Below, one piece after another: positions 52,296-61,836 of a stretch of 64,000 bases of DNA. This DNA is from a bacterium (GTDB lineage Bacteria; UBP6; UBA1177; JAKLFG01). A program made the position numbers and the translations under genes. The stretch lies in the NCBI GenBank assembly GCA_022709425.1, contig JAKLIW010000004.1:62001-126000 (forward strand). Direction: 5' to 3'. The notes under the pieces were generated by a model, which saw only the letters and a program-made list of their open reading frames with translations, searched no databases and was not told the DNA's origin. The first letter of the stretch is position 1. Every line of letters begins with the position of its first letter.

Positions 52296-54577
52296 ATACT
52301 GATCAACCTTTGATCTCCATAGTTATACCGGTTTACAACGGTGAGAATTATCTCCGAGAAGCGATAGACAGTGCACTCGCACAGACTTATCCGAATATAG
52401 AGGTGATCGTCGTTAACGATGGTTCGACCGATGATGGCGCAACCGAACGGATCGCTCTCTCCTATGGCGACCGGATACGCTATTTTGCAAAGAAAAACGG
52501 AGGGGTCGCTTCTGCGCTTAATATGGCTCTCAGGGAGATGAGGGGTGAATATTTCTCGTGGCTGAGTCATGATGATGTGTATCTGCCGGAGAAAATCGTT
52601 CGACAATGGGAGGTGCTTTCCCGATCAGAGGGAAAGCGTATGGTAACTTGTCATGTGTGCGTTATCGATTCTTCTGGGAAGAAACTTCGGGAGATTGTGC
52701 CATCCAGTCGATTGTCTCGGTCGCCGAGATGGTTCCTCGCGCTGGATATTGATGGCGGCATGAATGGATGTTCTCTGCTCATCCCCAAAAGCGCTTTTGA
52801 TGAATATGGCGACTTTGATGAAAATCTCCAGACGACGCAAGATTACGATATGTGGTTCAGGATAACAAATAACTACTCGATCGCGATAGTACCCGAAGTG
52901 CTTCTCTGTTCACGCCAACACGCCAAACAAGGCGCTGCTCTCCATCCTCAACTTTGTACAAAAGAGGGAGATACTCTCCATGCCCGGTTTGTTGAATCAT
53001 TAGGTACAGAAGGGTTTGCTGATTATATAAACGGCGACATAAAATATCTTGCACGAGTTCATGATGCCTATTTCAGTGCGGGCTACCGAAAAACTGCTGT
53101 AGCCATTTTACGCATGGCCATGGTGTCGTTAACGGAAGAATATGATTTATTTCTAACCGATCTTTCACGCTCCGCCATAGATTTCGTTGAGCCATCACCA
53201 CATATTACTGCTAAGGGAATCAGAGATTTTCTTTTACAGGGGAAAGAAAAAAAACGATTGCTTTTCTATTCCTACGCATGGACGATCGGCGGTGTTCAGC
53301 GTGTTCTTGCCACGTTGCTTCCCCTCCTTTCTGAACATTATGGTATTGTTCTAGTGTGCCCCGAAAAGCAGGGGGGGCAAGATGCTTTTCCTGTACCTTC
53401 CGGTGTTTTGCAGATAACTTTACCAGTAGGATCCCCAGAGATTCTTGGTCAACGCCTCGTAACACTTGTTTCGCTCCTATCTGCAGATGTTTTTATCGGT
53501 TGCCCTAATACGGACGAAACATTTCTTCCAGTTTATACTGTTTTAAAAGATTCTAACATCAAGACGATCATGTGGAACCATTATAATTATTTTTTGCCTT
53601 TTCAGTACGATTGGCTTCATTCCGTGGTTCGCAAAAGATCCGATGCCTTCAAAATAGTCGATGTCATTGTTTGGCCTACAGTCTTTTCGGCGAACATAAC
53701 TTCACTTCTATACGGCAAATCAATCAGTATTCCCAATCCACTTCCTTTTCCTGCAATCAACAAGGAGCGAATCGAGAAAAAGAAGAATATTCTCTGCATC
53801 GGAAGATTCGACGATGCTCTTAAGAGAATCGATCTTGCCTTTCGAGTATTTCATCTGATCCTTCAGAAGCATCCCGATGCTAAGCTGATCGTTGTCGGAA
53901 AGTATGATGGGAATGTGCAGGTGCCACTTGGTTCGGGGCGTAAAATAGATAATGTTTTTAAAGATTACAATTTTCCGCCCGGTTCTGTTGTTTTCCAAGG
54001 AGAGCAGCCATCTGTTGAAGAGTTCTATAGACCCGCAAAGGTGTTCCTTCAGACCTCGGAGACTGAGGGTTTTGGTATGACGTTGATAGAGTCTGCTGCC
54101 TTCGGTGTTCCCGCCGTTGCTTTTGATCTTCCCGGACTGGATGAGATAATTTCTGACGGCGAGAATGGATTTCTTGTTCCTATGGGCGATTGTGAGGCGA
54201 TGGCTGATCGAATAAATTGTTTGTTTGAGAAAGAGACTCTCTGTAGTTCCTTCGCGGAGAAGGCTATGACTTCTTCACAGAGATTCGGGGAAGAGCGTAT
54301 CCTCAAGGCATGGAAATGTCTTTTGACCTCATTTTTCGCTTGTTCCATAAGCGATCTCTCTTGCGAGTGGAGAGCGCGCAGTAGCCTTTCCTGCTCTGAA
54401 GCAGATGCATTTCTAAGGAGAATGGTCTTTTGCTACGAGAAATCATGTGTTGATTTGTTGATGGAAAGCGAAAGAAGTAAAAGCTTATTATCGTCAAGAA
54501 AAAAGCGTTTTTCCTTTTTTTTAAACCGAGATTTGTTAAAGCGGGCATGGGCACATCTTAAAGGCTGGGCATTCTAA
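52292..54577 (+). CDS. Bifunctional glycosyltransferase: GT2 + GT4 fusion
   Basis: A 761-residue protein with two catalytic domains. Residues 1-230 are a GT2 (GT-A) domain: ISIVIPVYNGENYLREAIDS, VIVVNDGSTDDGATERIAL, WLSHDDVYLPEKI, TQDYDMWFRI. Residues about 320-670 are a GT4 (GT-B) domain: SYAWTIGGVQRVLATLLPLL, KKNILCIGRFDDALKRIDLAF, VFLQTSETEGFGMTLIESAAFGVPAVAF. The last 90 residues are basic and unassigned. It can add two sugars in sequence to one chain. It starts with ATGA overlap on the preceding GT2. The DNA is visibly A/T-rich. Confidence 0.88.
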   Translation: MNTDQPLISIVIPVYNGENYLREAIDSALAQTYPNIEVIVVNDGSTDDGATERIALSYGDRIRYFAKKNGGVASALNMALREMRGEYFSWLSHDDVYLPEKIVRQWEVLSRSEGKRMVTCHVCVIDSSGKKLREIVPSSRLSRSPRWFLALDIDGGMNGCSLLIPKSAFDEYGDFDENLQTTQDYDMWFRITNNYSIAIVPEVLLCSRQHAKQGAALHPQLCTKEGDTLHARFVESLGTEGFADYINGDIKYLARVHDAYFSAGYRKTAVAILRMAMVSLTEEYDLFLTDLSRSAIDFVEPSPHITAKGIRDFLLQGKEKKRLLFYSYAWTIGGVQRVLATLLPLLSEHYGIVLVCPEKQGGQDAFPVPSGVLQITLPVGSPEILGQRLVTLVSLLSADVFIGCPNTDETFLPVYTVLKDSNIKTIMWNHYNYFLPFQYDWLHSVVRKRSDAFKIVDVIVWPTVFSANITSLLYGKSISIPNPLPFPAINKERIEKKKNILCIGRFDDALKRIDLAFRVFHLILQKHPDAKLIVVGKYDGNVQVPLGSGRKIDNVFKDYNFPPGSVVFQGEQPSVEEFYRPAKVFLQTSETEGFGMTLIESAAFGVPAVAFDLPGLDEIISDGENGFLVPMGDCEAMADRINCLFEKETLCSSFAEKAMTSSQRFGEERILKAWKCLLTSFFACSISDLSCEWRARSSLSCSEADAFLRRMVFCYEKSCVDLLMESERSKSLLSSRKKRFSFFLNRDLLKRAWAHLKGWAF

Positions 54578-54580
54578 AAA

Positions 54581-56518
54581 ATGTGCGGCATCTGCGGAAT
54601 AGTAAAGGGACACGAAAATGATCGTCTCGCTCCGATGCTGTCCGCAATGCGTCATCGTGGCCCCGACGATAGCGGCATCTTCGCTGATGATGTCGTCACG
54701 CTCGGGATGGTTCGTCTTTCCATCATAGATACCTCCGTTCTCGCCCATCAGCCGATGTCAAATGAAGATGGTACTGTCGTCATCGTCTACAACGGTGAGA
54801 TGTACAATTTCGGCGAGGAACGGGAGATACTCGCAAAGAAAGGTGTCGTTTTCCATTCCCGTTCCGACACTGAGGTCATACTGCGTATGTATGAAGCCTA
54901 TGGCGATGATCTGGTGCTCCGGATACGGGGCATGTTCGCGTTCGCAATCTATGATAGGCGGGGTGGGAGAGGACGGGAACGTTTGCTGTTGGCGCGCGAT
55001 CATCTGGGGATTAAGCCGCTTCTTTATACCAAGGACAAGGGACTTTTTGTTTTTGCTTCTGAGTTGCGCGCACTTTTGGCGAGCGGTCTAATTGAAAAAC
55101 GATTTTCTCCGCAGGCGTTGAGGCATCTTCTGACCTACGGGTCGATCACTCAGCCGTTGACCGCCGTGGAAGGGGTCCGCATGCTGCTGCCGGGCCACCG
55201 GATGATCGTTACCGTCGCCGGCGAACATACCGAATGTTTCTGGCGGATGGCGACGGACCGTTATCCCGATATCGCCAAAGCGTCCTATGCGGAACAGGTG
55301 TTGGCGGTGCGTATGGCGCTTGAAGAGGCGGTGCGTCTGCAGATGGTGAGCGATGTTCCGCTCGGCGCTTTTCTGAGCGGCGGGGTCGACTCATCGCTAC
55401 TGGTGGCCCTGATGGCGCGGGAAAGCACCCATAAAGTGAGAACCTTCTCGGTCGGTTTCGGTGAGGAGGGACGAGCGATAGACGAGACCGATGATGCGCA
55501 AAAGATAGCCCGCTATATTGGTACCGATCACTCTCGCATCGTCATTCGTGGAGCCGATGTCGTTGCGCGACTGCCACATATCGTATGTTCATTGGATCAG
55601 CCTTCGGTCGATGGTGTCAATAGTTATTTTGTTTCTTGGGCTGCGCGTCAGGCGGTGACAGTTGCCATTTCGGGCACCGGTGGCGACGAACTGTTTGCGG
55701 GTTATCCGTGGTTTGCCGAAATGATGGCTTTTTCAGCACATGAGAGAAAAATGGGGATTGCGGGGTCAATGCGTCGACTCGTAGGCAGGGCGCTGAGCAA
55801 TCCCACATTCGACACATATACGGTCGGGGTGCACGGTGCTACTTTGGAAGCATATCGCGCGCGTTCCGGATTTCTTTCTCATTTCGCGCGACGCTATCAG
55901 ATATTCGGCGGCAACGGAGCGTCCCGGATGATTCATCATTCACTCCGTCATGAGAGCGGTGCGGGTAGGGAAGCGGCGCATGACATCGAGTCGCACGATG
56001 AGTTGTCCAGCGGAACGTCGCTCCAACGCAGTGCGGCCCTCTGTCTGCGTGGGTATACGAAGAACCAACTGCTACACGATATCGACGCGGTATCCATGGC
56101 TCACTCGCTGGAAGTGAGAGTCCCGTTACTGGATCATCGTCTGCTTGATCTGGCTCTTTCTCTGCCCGATGTCGCAAAACTGGAACCGGAAAAGGCGCGG
56201 AGCGATCCTTTCGGCACCTATGCCGATACTGGAGTGAAAAAGATACTTTTGGCTGTCGGACGCGATCTACTGCCGGAGGGACTTGCACATCAACGCAAGA
56301 GAGGCTTCGCTCTTCCGATGGAACATTGGCTGAAGCATGATATCCGCGAAGCGATGGAGGACGCTCTTTCACCGGGAGCCGTTATTCGCAGGGGCCTTTT
56401 AGATGAACATGAGGTTGCGACGGTTAAAGAGAAATTTCTTGCGGGCGAGTTACACTGGTCTTATACTTGGTTATTGATGGTCATTGAATTGTGGTGCCGG
56501 GAAGTATTGGACATATGA
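54581..56518 (+). CDS. asnB: Asparagine synthase (glutamine-hydrolysing) family
   Basis: A 645-residue two-domain enzyme. The N-terminal class II glutaminase has nucleophile Cys2 (MCGICGIV), RGPDDSG and YNGEMYNF. The synthase domain has the PP-loop AFLSGGVDSSLLVAL, GTGGDELFAGYPWF and SMAHSLEVRVPLLDHRLLD. It makes Asn from Asp, or in O-antigen loci amidates uronic acid sugars or other acids (as proposed for WbpS). Its place among glycosyltransferases, with an ATGA overlap to the next, favours a role in the polysaccharide. Length 600-660 is normal. Confidence 0.9.
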   Translation: MCGICGIVKGHENDRLAPMLSAMRHRGPDDSGIFADDVVTLGMVRLSIIDTSVLAHQPMSNEDGTVVIVYNGEMYNFGEEREILAKKGVVFHSRSDTEVILRMYEAYGDDLVLRIRGMFAFAIYDRRGGRGRERLLLARDHLGIKPLLYTKDKGLFVFASELRALLASGLIEKRFSPQALRHLLTYGSITQPLTAVEGVRMLLPGHRMIVTVAGEHTECFWRMATDRYPDIAKASYAEQVLAVRMALEEAVRLQMVSDVPLGAFLSGGVDSSLLVALMARESTHKVRTFSVGFGEEGRAIDETDDAQKIARYIGTDHSRIVIRGADVVARLPHIVCSLDQPSVDGVNSYFVSWAARQAVTVAISGTGGDELFAGYPWFAEMMAFSAHERKMGIAGSMRRLVGRALSNPTFDTYTVGVHGATLEAYRARSGFLSHFARRYQIFGGNGASRMIHHSLRHESGAGREAAHDIESHDELSSGTSLQRSAALCLRGYTKNQLLHDIDAVSMAHSLEVRVPLLDHRLLDLALSLPDVAKLEPEKARSDPFGTYADTGVKKILLAVGRDLLPEGLAHQRKRGFALPMEHWLKHDIREAMEDALSPGAVIRRGLLDEHEVATVKEKFLAGELHWSYTWLLMVIELWCREVLDI

Positions 56519-57735
56519 AGACTAACAACGCGCAAAGGCCAAAGATACTTTTTATCGCGTATGCCAACAGCTCCCATACGCATTCATGGATATCCACGAT
56601 TGCGGGGTCCGCCTTTGAGGTGAGCCTTTTTGCCGTTTCCGGTACGGCGGGCCCGGAGGCTAGCCGATGCCCGATTTATATGTTCCGTGCTCCGGCAGTT
56701 CCTCGCGGCGGTCTTTGGAATGATATTCGTTCGGGCCTTGTGCGGGTCTTTTGGAAGATGGCGATGAGAGTGCTGGGCGGCGACCGACTGGTCTCTCTTT
56801 TGATCGTATTCGGTCATCGGACACAGTTTTCCGCGTCCTTGAGAGAGATCGAAAATATGGAATATTTCTGGTTGATTCGAACAATAAAAGATATGCGCCC
56901 CGACATCATTCACACCTTGGCCATCGAACCGAGCGGATTCCTTTTTCATCGACTGCGGGAACAGGTGGCCGGTTATTATGGCAAATGGATGCTCACGGCG
57001 CGTGGACGTGAGCTGACGCTTAAGGGATATTTGCCCGAGGAGAAGGTAAAGGAGGTCCTTTCCTTCTGTGACATGGCGATAGTCGACTCCCGGCATTCTA
57101 AAGAGATCGCGGAGCGATACTGTAGATCGGTAATGCAATTTCCGGGGACCGGAGGGATAGATATCCCGGAGCAGATAGTGGAGAAACGAGAACGAATGAT
57201 CCTCTTCCCCAAGGCTCATGAATTCTGGGGTTCGAAATCATTGCCGGTTCTTGAGGCGCTCGCACTTTGCTGGCAGGAAATCAAGCCATGTACAATCCAT
57301 ATGGCGGCAGTCGACCGAGAAACGAGAGAGAGCGTGGGGCGTCTGCCCGAAGATATGCGTTTCTCTATAGTGATGCATGACCGTATGCCGAGAGAAGAAT
57401 TGTTTGACCTCATGACGCGCACACGCGTGTTGCTTGCTCCCTCACTAAGCGATGGTATCCCCAATGTGCTGTATGAGGCAATGGCGTATGGCGCCTTGCC
57501 GGTCGTTTCGCCGCTGGAAACGATCCGCGAAGTGGCGGAGGATGGTAAGAATTGTCTTTTTGCGCGTAATCTGTATCCCGAGGAGATAGCGAAGGTAGTG
57601 GTCCGCGCCATGAACGATGACGAGCTATTCGTCCATATCCAGAGAAACAATCGTGAAAAAGTGATGGCGGTGGCCGACAGGAAAGAGATCGCGAAAGAGA
57701 TCAATCGCCTTTATGAGGAGATGCCCGATGTCTGA
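56515..57735 (+). CDS. Glycosyltransferase family 4 (GT-B)
   Basis: A 406-residue GT-B enzyme. ILFIAYANSSHTHSWISTIA at the N-terminus and the C-terminal nucleotide-sugar motif MPREELFDLMTRTRVLLAPSLSDGIPNVLYEAMAYG with Glu pair typical of GT4 retaining enzymes. TLAIEPSGFLFHRL resembles the protein at 60589. The ATG at 56515 overlaps the asnB stop. Donor and acceptor unknown. Confidence 0.86.
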   Translation: MKTNNAQRPKILFIAYANSSHTHSWISTIAGSAFEVSLFAVSGTAGPEASRCPIYMFRAPAVPRGGLWNDIRSGLVRVFWKMAMRVLGGDRLVSLLIVFGHRTQFSASLREIENMEYFWLIRTIKDMRPDIIHTLAIEPSGFLFHRLREQVAGYYGKWMLTARGRELTLKGYLPEEKVKEVLSFCDMAIVDSRHSKEIAERYCRSVMQFPGTGGIDIPEQIVEKRERMILFPKAHEFWGSKSLPVLEALALCWQEIKPCTIHMAAVDRETRESVGRLPEDMRFSIVMHDRMPREELFDLMTRTRVLLAPSLSDGIPNVLYEAMAYGALPVVSPLETIREVAEDGKNCLFARNLYPEEIAKVVVRAMNDDELFVHIQRNNREKVMAVADRKEIAKEINRLYEEMPDV

Positions 57736-58702
57736 CCGGCCATTGGTGTCGATTGTTATTCCCGTTTATAATGGTTCGAACTATCTTGCCGAAGCGATCG
57801 ACAGTGCTCTTGCACAGACATATCCGAACATTGAGGTGATCGTTATCAACGATGGGTCAAACGACGAGGGCGCCACGGAGCGGATAGCATTGTCCTATGG
57901 TGATCGGATACGCTATTTCGCAAAAGAGAACGGGGGGGTGGCGACCGCGCTCAATCTTGGTATAGAGAAGATGCGTGGAGAATACTTCTCGTGGTTAAGT
58001 CATGATGATCGCTATTATCCGGAGAAGATAGCGGTGCAAATGGATATTTCGGCAACGTTCCCCGATCCGGGCAGAATCATTCTTTTTGGGGACTATGATG
58101 TTATTGACGAGCAGGGGGAGCGGAAATATATTTGCGCAATAGATCATGAACGATCGAAAAAAAACTTCTACAATATATTCTATGGCCATCTTAACGGATG
58201 TTCTCTCTTGATACCGAGAACCTGCTTTGACAAAACAGGAGTTTTTGATCCTCGATACCGGACCACGCAAGACTACGATCTTTGGTGCAGGATGGCGAAG
58301 TTCTTCGAATTCAAGCATCTGCCGGGTGTGCAGGTGAGTTATCGTATCCATTCAGCGCAAGATACGCGAACAAAAACGATGGTTCATCGACAGGAAGAGG
58401 TCGAACTCTACCTTAGATGCATGAAAATGCTTTCTGTTGGTGATTTAAAAAGTCTGGAGGAGCGACCGTCCATTTTTTATATGAAGATGGCAGAAAGATT
58501 CAGAGAGATGCTCCCCAAGGTTTCCTCTTTTGCGTTGCGAGAGTTTCGACGCTCCGTTTTTCGTAACCCACAACACATCGTGAGTGATCTAAAATTGTTG
58601 CTGGGCTTCTTTTTGCATCCGCCGTATCTCAATGCAAGAGAATTCCTGCGCAGGGTAGAAAAGAAGATGGTATTTTTTTGGGAAAGAAAGGCGGGAAAAT
58701 GA
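57728..58702 (+). CDS. Glycosyltransferase family 2
   Basis: A 324-residue GT-A enzyme. LVSIVIPVYNGSNYLAEAID, VIVINDGSNDEGATERIALS, RIRYFAKENGGVATALNLGI, WLSHDDRYYPEKI and TTQDYDLWCRMAKF. The first 110 residues are nearly the same as in the genes at 52292 and 58699, while the C-terminal halves differ, so they are paralogues with different acceptors. The ATG at 57728 follows a GAGGAG site inside the end of the previous gene. Confidence 0.88.
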   Translation: MSDRPLVSIVIPVYNGSNYLAEAIDSALAQTYPNIEVIVINDGSNDEGATERIALSYGDRIRYFAKENGGVATALNLGIEKMRGEYFSWLSHDDRYYPEKIAVQMDISATFPDPGRIILFGDYDVIDEQGERKYICAIDHERSKKNFYNIFYGHLNGCSLLIPRTCFDKTGVFDPRYRTTQDYDLWCRMAKFFEFKHLPGVQVSYRIHSAQDTRTKTMVHRQEEVELYLRCMKMLSVGDLKSLEERPSIFYMKMAERFREMLPKVSSFALREFRRSVFRNPQHIVSDLKLLLGFFLHPPYLNAREFLRRVEKKMVFFWERKAGK

Positions 58703-59610
58703 TGGATACTCCTCTCGTTTCCATCGTAATCCCGCTCTACAATGCTTCACGGTATATGCGGGAAGCGATCGACAGCGCTTTGGCACAGACCTATCCGAAC
58801 ATCGAAATTCTGGTGATCAACGACGGGTCCAACGATGATGGAGATACCGAGCGGATCGCCCTTTCCTACGGCGACCGGGTACGCTACTTCGGGAAAAAGG
58901 AGAACGAGGGGGTGTCAAGCGTCCTGAATATCGGCATTCGGGAGATGCGGGGCGATTATTTTTCGTGGCTGAGTCACGACGATCTCTACCATGCCCAAAA
59001 GATCGCGGCGCAGATCGATCATCTGCGGGCGTTCGGGCGGGATGACTTGGTGGTGTATACCGATTATGAGTTTATTGATGGGGGAGGGAAAACAATACGG
59101 GAAATGAGATTGCCCTCCGTCCTGCCTGAAAAGTTCAGATATTTCATTACCGCGACAAGCGACTTGAACGGGTGTTCGCTTTTGATACCGAAGAAATGTT
59201 TCGATGAAATCGGTTTTTTCGATACGGCGGAGCGTATCACGCAGGATTATCGGATGTGGTTCCGTATGGCGGAGAAATTCGAGTTCCATCACCTGCCTCG
59301 AAATCTCGTCAAGTTGCGGTTACATGGCGATCAGGTCACGGTCAAATTGTCGGATCACATGAACCCTGCATGCGATCTGCTAAAATATTCCTTCATCGAA
59401 GAGATGGAGAGGACCGGTATCGGCTTGCCCGACGAGCACAGGGGGCGGATCTATGCAACACTCGCCCTCTCCATGGCGCGGCACGGATACCGACGAGCGT
59501 TTCGCTATACCGCTCGTCTGGCGTTGCGCCATATGGGTAAACAGCCGGTCGCCGATTTGCCGATCTCCATTGCTAAAGTTCTTTTTGCCATCTACAAGAG
59601 TTTGAAATAA
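58699..59610 (+). CDS. Glycosyltransferase family 2
   Basis: A 303-residue GT-A enzyme closely related to the preceding one: LVSIVIPLYNASRYMREAID, ILVINDGSNDDGDTERIALS, WLSHDDLYHAQKI, NGCSLLIPKKCFDEIGFF and ITQDYRMWFRMAEKF. The C-terminus is shorter and basic. ATG at 58699 overlaps the previous stop; ATG 58702 is equally possible. It probably adds one residue of the repeat unit. Confidence 0.88.
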   Translation: MMDTPLVSIVIPLYNASRYMREAIDSALAQTYPNIEILVINDGSNDDGDTERIALSYGDRVRYFGKKENEGVSSVLNIGIREMRGDYFSWLSHDDLYHAQKIAAQIDHLRAFGRDDLVVYTDYEFIDGGGKTIREMRLPSVLPEKFRYFITATSDLNGCSLLIPKKCFDEIGFFDTAERITQDYRMWFRMAEKFEFHHLPRNLVKLRLHGDQVTVKLSDHMNPACDLLKYSFIEEMERTGIGLPDEHRGRIYATLALSMARHGYRRAFRYTARLALRHMGKQPVADLPISIAKVLFAIYKSLK

Positions 59611-59641
59611 CATATCGTCCGAACAATGGAGGAGGAGGTTC

Positions 59642-60592
59642 ATGGAAACCGAGCGGGTCCTAGTCACCGGTGGCGCTGGATTCATCGGATCGAATCTTGT
59701 GCAGGAGTTACTGCGAAAGGGGTACGCCGTTACCGTTATTGACAACCTTTCAACGGGATATCTCAAAAATCTCGAAGGATTGGAAGATAAAATAGGATTC
59801 GTTCGTGGCGATGTCAGAGATCCGCACGCGGTCGCGTTGGCCATGGTTGGTGCTTCGGGTGTTTTTCATCTAGCCGCCAGCGTGGGGAACATCAGATCGA
59901 TAGAAGATCCTCTTCAAGATGCCGATGTGAATGTGCGCGGTACGATCAACGTATTGAGTGAGGCGCTTGCTGCGGGTATAAAAAAGATGGTGGTTTCATC
60001 TTCGGCGGCCATATACGGAGAACTGGTCTATAATCCGGTGGATGAAAAGCATCCGTGTGAGCCCGATTCGCCTTATGGCGTCAGTAAGTTGGCGGCCGAA
60101 AAGTACGCCCTCTGTTTTTCCCGTATGCACGACTTCGATGTGGCCTGTCTTCGCTACTTCAATGTCTATGGTGAGAACCAGCGCTACGATGCATATGGTA
60201 ATGTTATTCCGATCTTTGCCGATCGACTTGCTGAAAGAAAGCCGTTGACCATTTATGGAGACGGGGAGCAGAGCCGTGATTTTATCAATGTCCGTGATGT
60301 GGTGCGAGCCAATATCTCTGCCTATGAGAAAAAAGATTTGCGCGGGGCTTTCAATATCGGTAGCGGGAGGGCTATCACGATAAATGCATTGGCGGAAATG
60401 TTTTTCGGCGTAACGGGTGACAATGCCGGTATCGTGCATGCCACTGAACGGCACGGAGAGGTGCGGCACAGCCTGAGCGATATTTCGGTCGCTAGCCGCG
60501 GGTGGGGCTTTGCGCCGTCAGTTGATATGGAAGAGGGTCTTCGCCGCTATTGGGAATGGTTTTGCCGTGACAAAAAGGTGGGGAGGGAATGA
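59642..60592 (+). CDS. NAD-dependent sugar-nucleotide epimerase (extended SDR)
   Basis: A 316-residue Rossmann enzyme. The NAD motif is LVTGGAGFIGSNLVQELL, the active site VSSSAAIYGE with YGVSK as the Tyr-x-x-x-Lys pair, and RYFNVYGENQR, YGDGEQSRDFINVRDVV are typical of WbpP/GalE-like UDP-hexose or UDP-N-acetylhexosamine 4-epimerases. It supplies a sugar donor for the locus. A GGAGGAGG site precedes the ATG. UDP-glucuronate decarboxylase is less likely given the motifs. Confidence 0.87.
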   Translation: METERVLVTGGAGFIGSNLVQELLRKGYAVTVIDNLSTGYLKNLEGLEDKIGFVRGDVRDPHAVALAMVGASGVFHLAASVGNIRSIEDPLQDADVNVRGTINVLSEALAAGIKKMVVSSSAAIYGELVYNPVDEKHPCEPDSPYGVSKLAAEKYALCFSRMHDFDVACLRYFNVYGENQRYDAYGNVIPIFADRLAERKPLTIYGDGEQSRDFINVRDVVRANISAYEKKDLRGAFNIGSGRAITINALAEMFFGVTGDNAGIVHATERHGEVRHSLSDISVASRGWGFAPSVDMEEGLRRYWEWFCRDKKVGRE

Positions 60593-61836
60593 AGAAGAAA
60601 AAGAAAATACTCTTTGTCGCGTTCCCGCATAGCATTCATGCCGTTCGTTGGATACGGCAGTTGAAGAACGCGGGGTGGGATGTCGCGATCTTTCCTTCAG
60701 TAGATGTGCCGGAGTACCACCCCGAAATGCCCGAAGTCGCCTCCCCCTTCATCTCTCTCTATCTCCTACGGAATCCGAGGACGGCGGTGCGGAGATATGG
60801 TGGATACTTTTTCCTCCTGAATATCTTTCTGTTCCTTTTGAAGTGGTTTATGGTGGTGACTTCGGGTGATATTAGACGGAGGGCGGGCAAGCGTTATTTG
60901 AAAACCCAACTGGACATGGTGTTGCGGTTTTGGCGACCCGACATAGTGCATTCTCTCGAAACCCAGAGTGCGGGCTATCTGGTCGCGGATGTCAAAAGAA
61001 AATGGAAAGGGCGGTTCCCTGTATGGGTTCATACCAACTGGGGAAGTGATCTATATCTTTTCGGTCGCCTGAAAGTTCACGAGGAACGAGTGCGTGAGGT
61101 CATCTCTTCCTGCGATCATTATCTGTGTGAGTGTCGTCGCGACCTCGCGCTTGCGAAGACCTTCGGGTATGCCGGCCCGGTCCATGAGCCTTATCCGAAC
61201 ACCGGAGGATTCGATGTCGAAAAGGTGGGCAAATTAAGGGGCGTCTCGAAAACATCGGAGCGAAAAATCGTTTTGGTAAAAGGTTACCAGCACTGGGCGG
61301 GGCGGGCCCTCGTTGCTTTGCGTGCTCTGGAATTATGCGCTGACGACCTGAAGGGATATGAAGTATGGCTTTACAGCGTTCAGACCGATGCGGTCACAAT
61401 AAAGGCGGAGTTGTTCGCGCAGACCACGGGGCTTCCTGTCAATATCATGCCACTCGATAGTTCGCATGATGCGATATTGGAACTGTTTACTCGCTCTCGT
61501 ATCTATGTTGGCCTCAGCATAAGCGATGCGATAAGCACCTCACTTCTCGAAGCGATGGTGACCGGTGCTTTTCCGATCCAGTCTTGCACTTCATGTGCCG
61601 ATGAGTGGATCGTAGACGGAAAAACCGGCTTTATTGTCCCGCCGGAGGATCCTGAGAGGGTTGCGGTGGCGATACGGCGCGCGCTGACCGACGATGCGCT
61701 GGTTGATCGCGCGGCGGATTTAAATTGGCAGCGGAACGCCGAACGGCTTGATGCAAAGATACTTGCTGAAAAGACGATACAATTGTATACTAACGTCCTC
61801 GAAATGGGTAAAGCGGAGCGTAACGATGTTCAATGA
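60589..61836 (+). CDS. Glycosyltransferase family 4 (GT-B)
   Basis: A 415-residue GT-B enzyme. ILFVAFPHSIHAVRWIRQLK, DIVHSLETQSAGYL, WVHTNWGSDLYLFGRL and LFTRSRIYVGLSISDAISTS with LLEAMVTGAFPIQS (GT4 donor region). A membrane-associating hydrophobic stretch is at about 80-98 (YFFLLNIFLFLLKWFMVV). Start by ATGA overlap on the epimerase gene. Confidence 0.86.
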   Translation: MKKKKKILFVAFPHSIHAVRWIRQLKNAGWDVAIFPSVDVPEYHPEMPEVASPFISLYLLRNPRTAVRRYGGYFFLLNIFLFLLKWFMVVTSGDIRRRAGKRYLKTQLDMVLRFWRPDIVHSLETQSAGYLVADVKRKWKGRFPVWVHTNWGSDLYLFGRLKVHEERVREVISSCDHYLCECRRDLALAKTFGYAGPVHEPYPNTGGFDVEKVGKLRGVSKTSERKIVLVKGYQHWAGRALVALRALELCADDLKGYEVWLYSVQTDAVTIKAELFAQTTGLPVNIMPLDSSHDAILELFTRSRIYVGLSISDAISTSLLEAMVTGAFPIQSCTSCADEWIVDGKTGFIVPPEDPERVAVAIRRALTDDALVDRAADLNWQRNAERLDAKILAEKTIQLYTNVLEMGKAERNDVQ

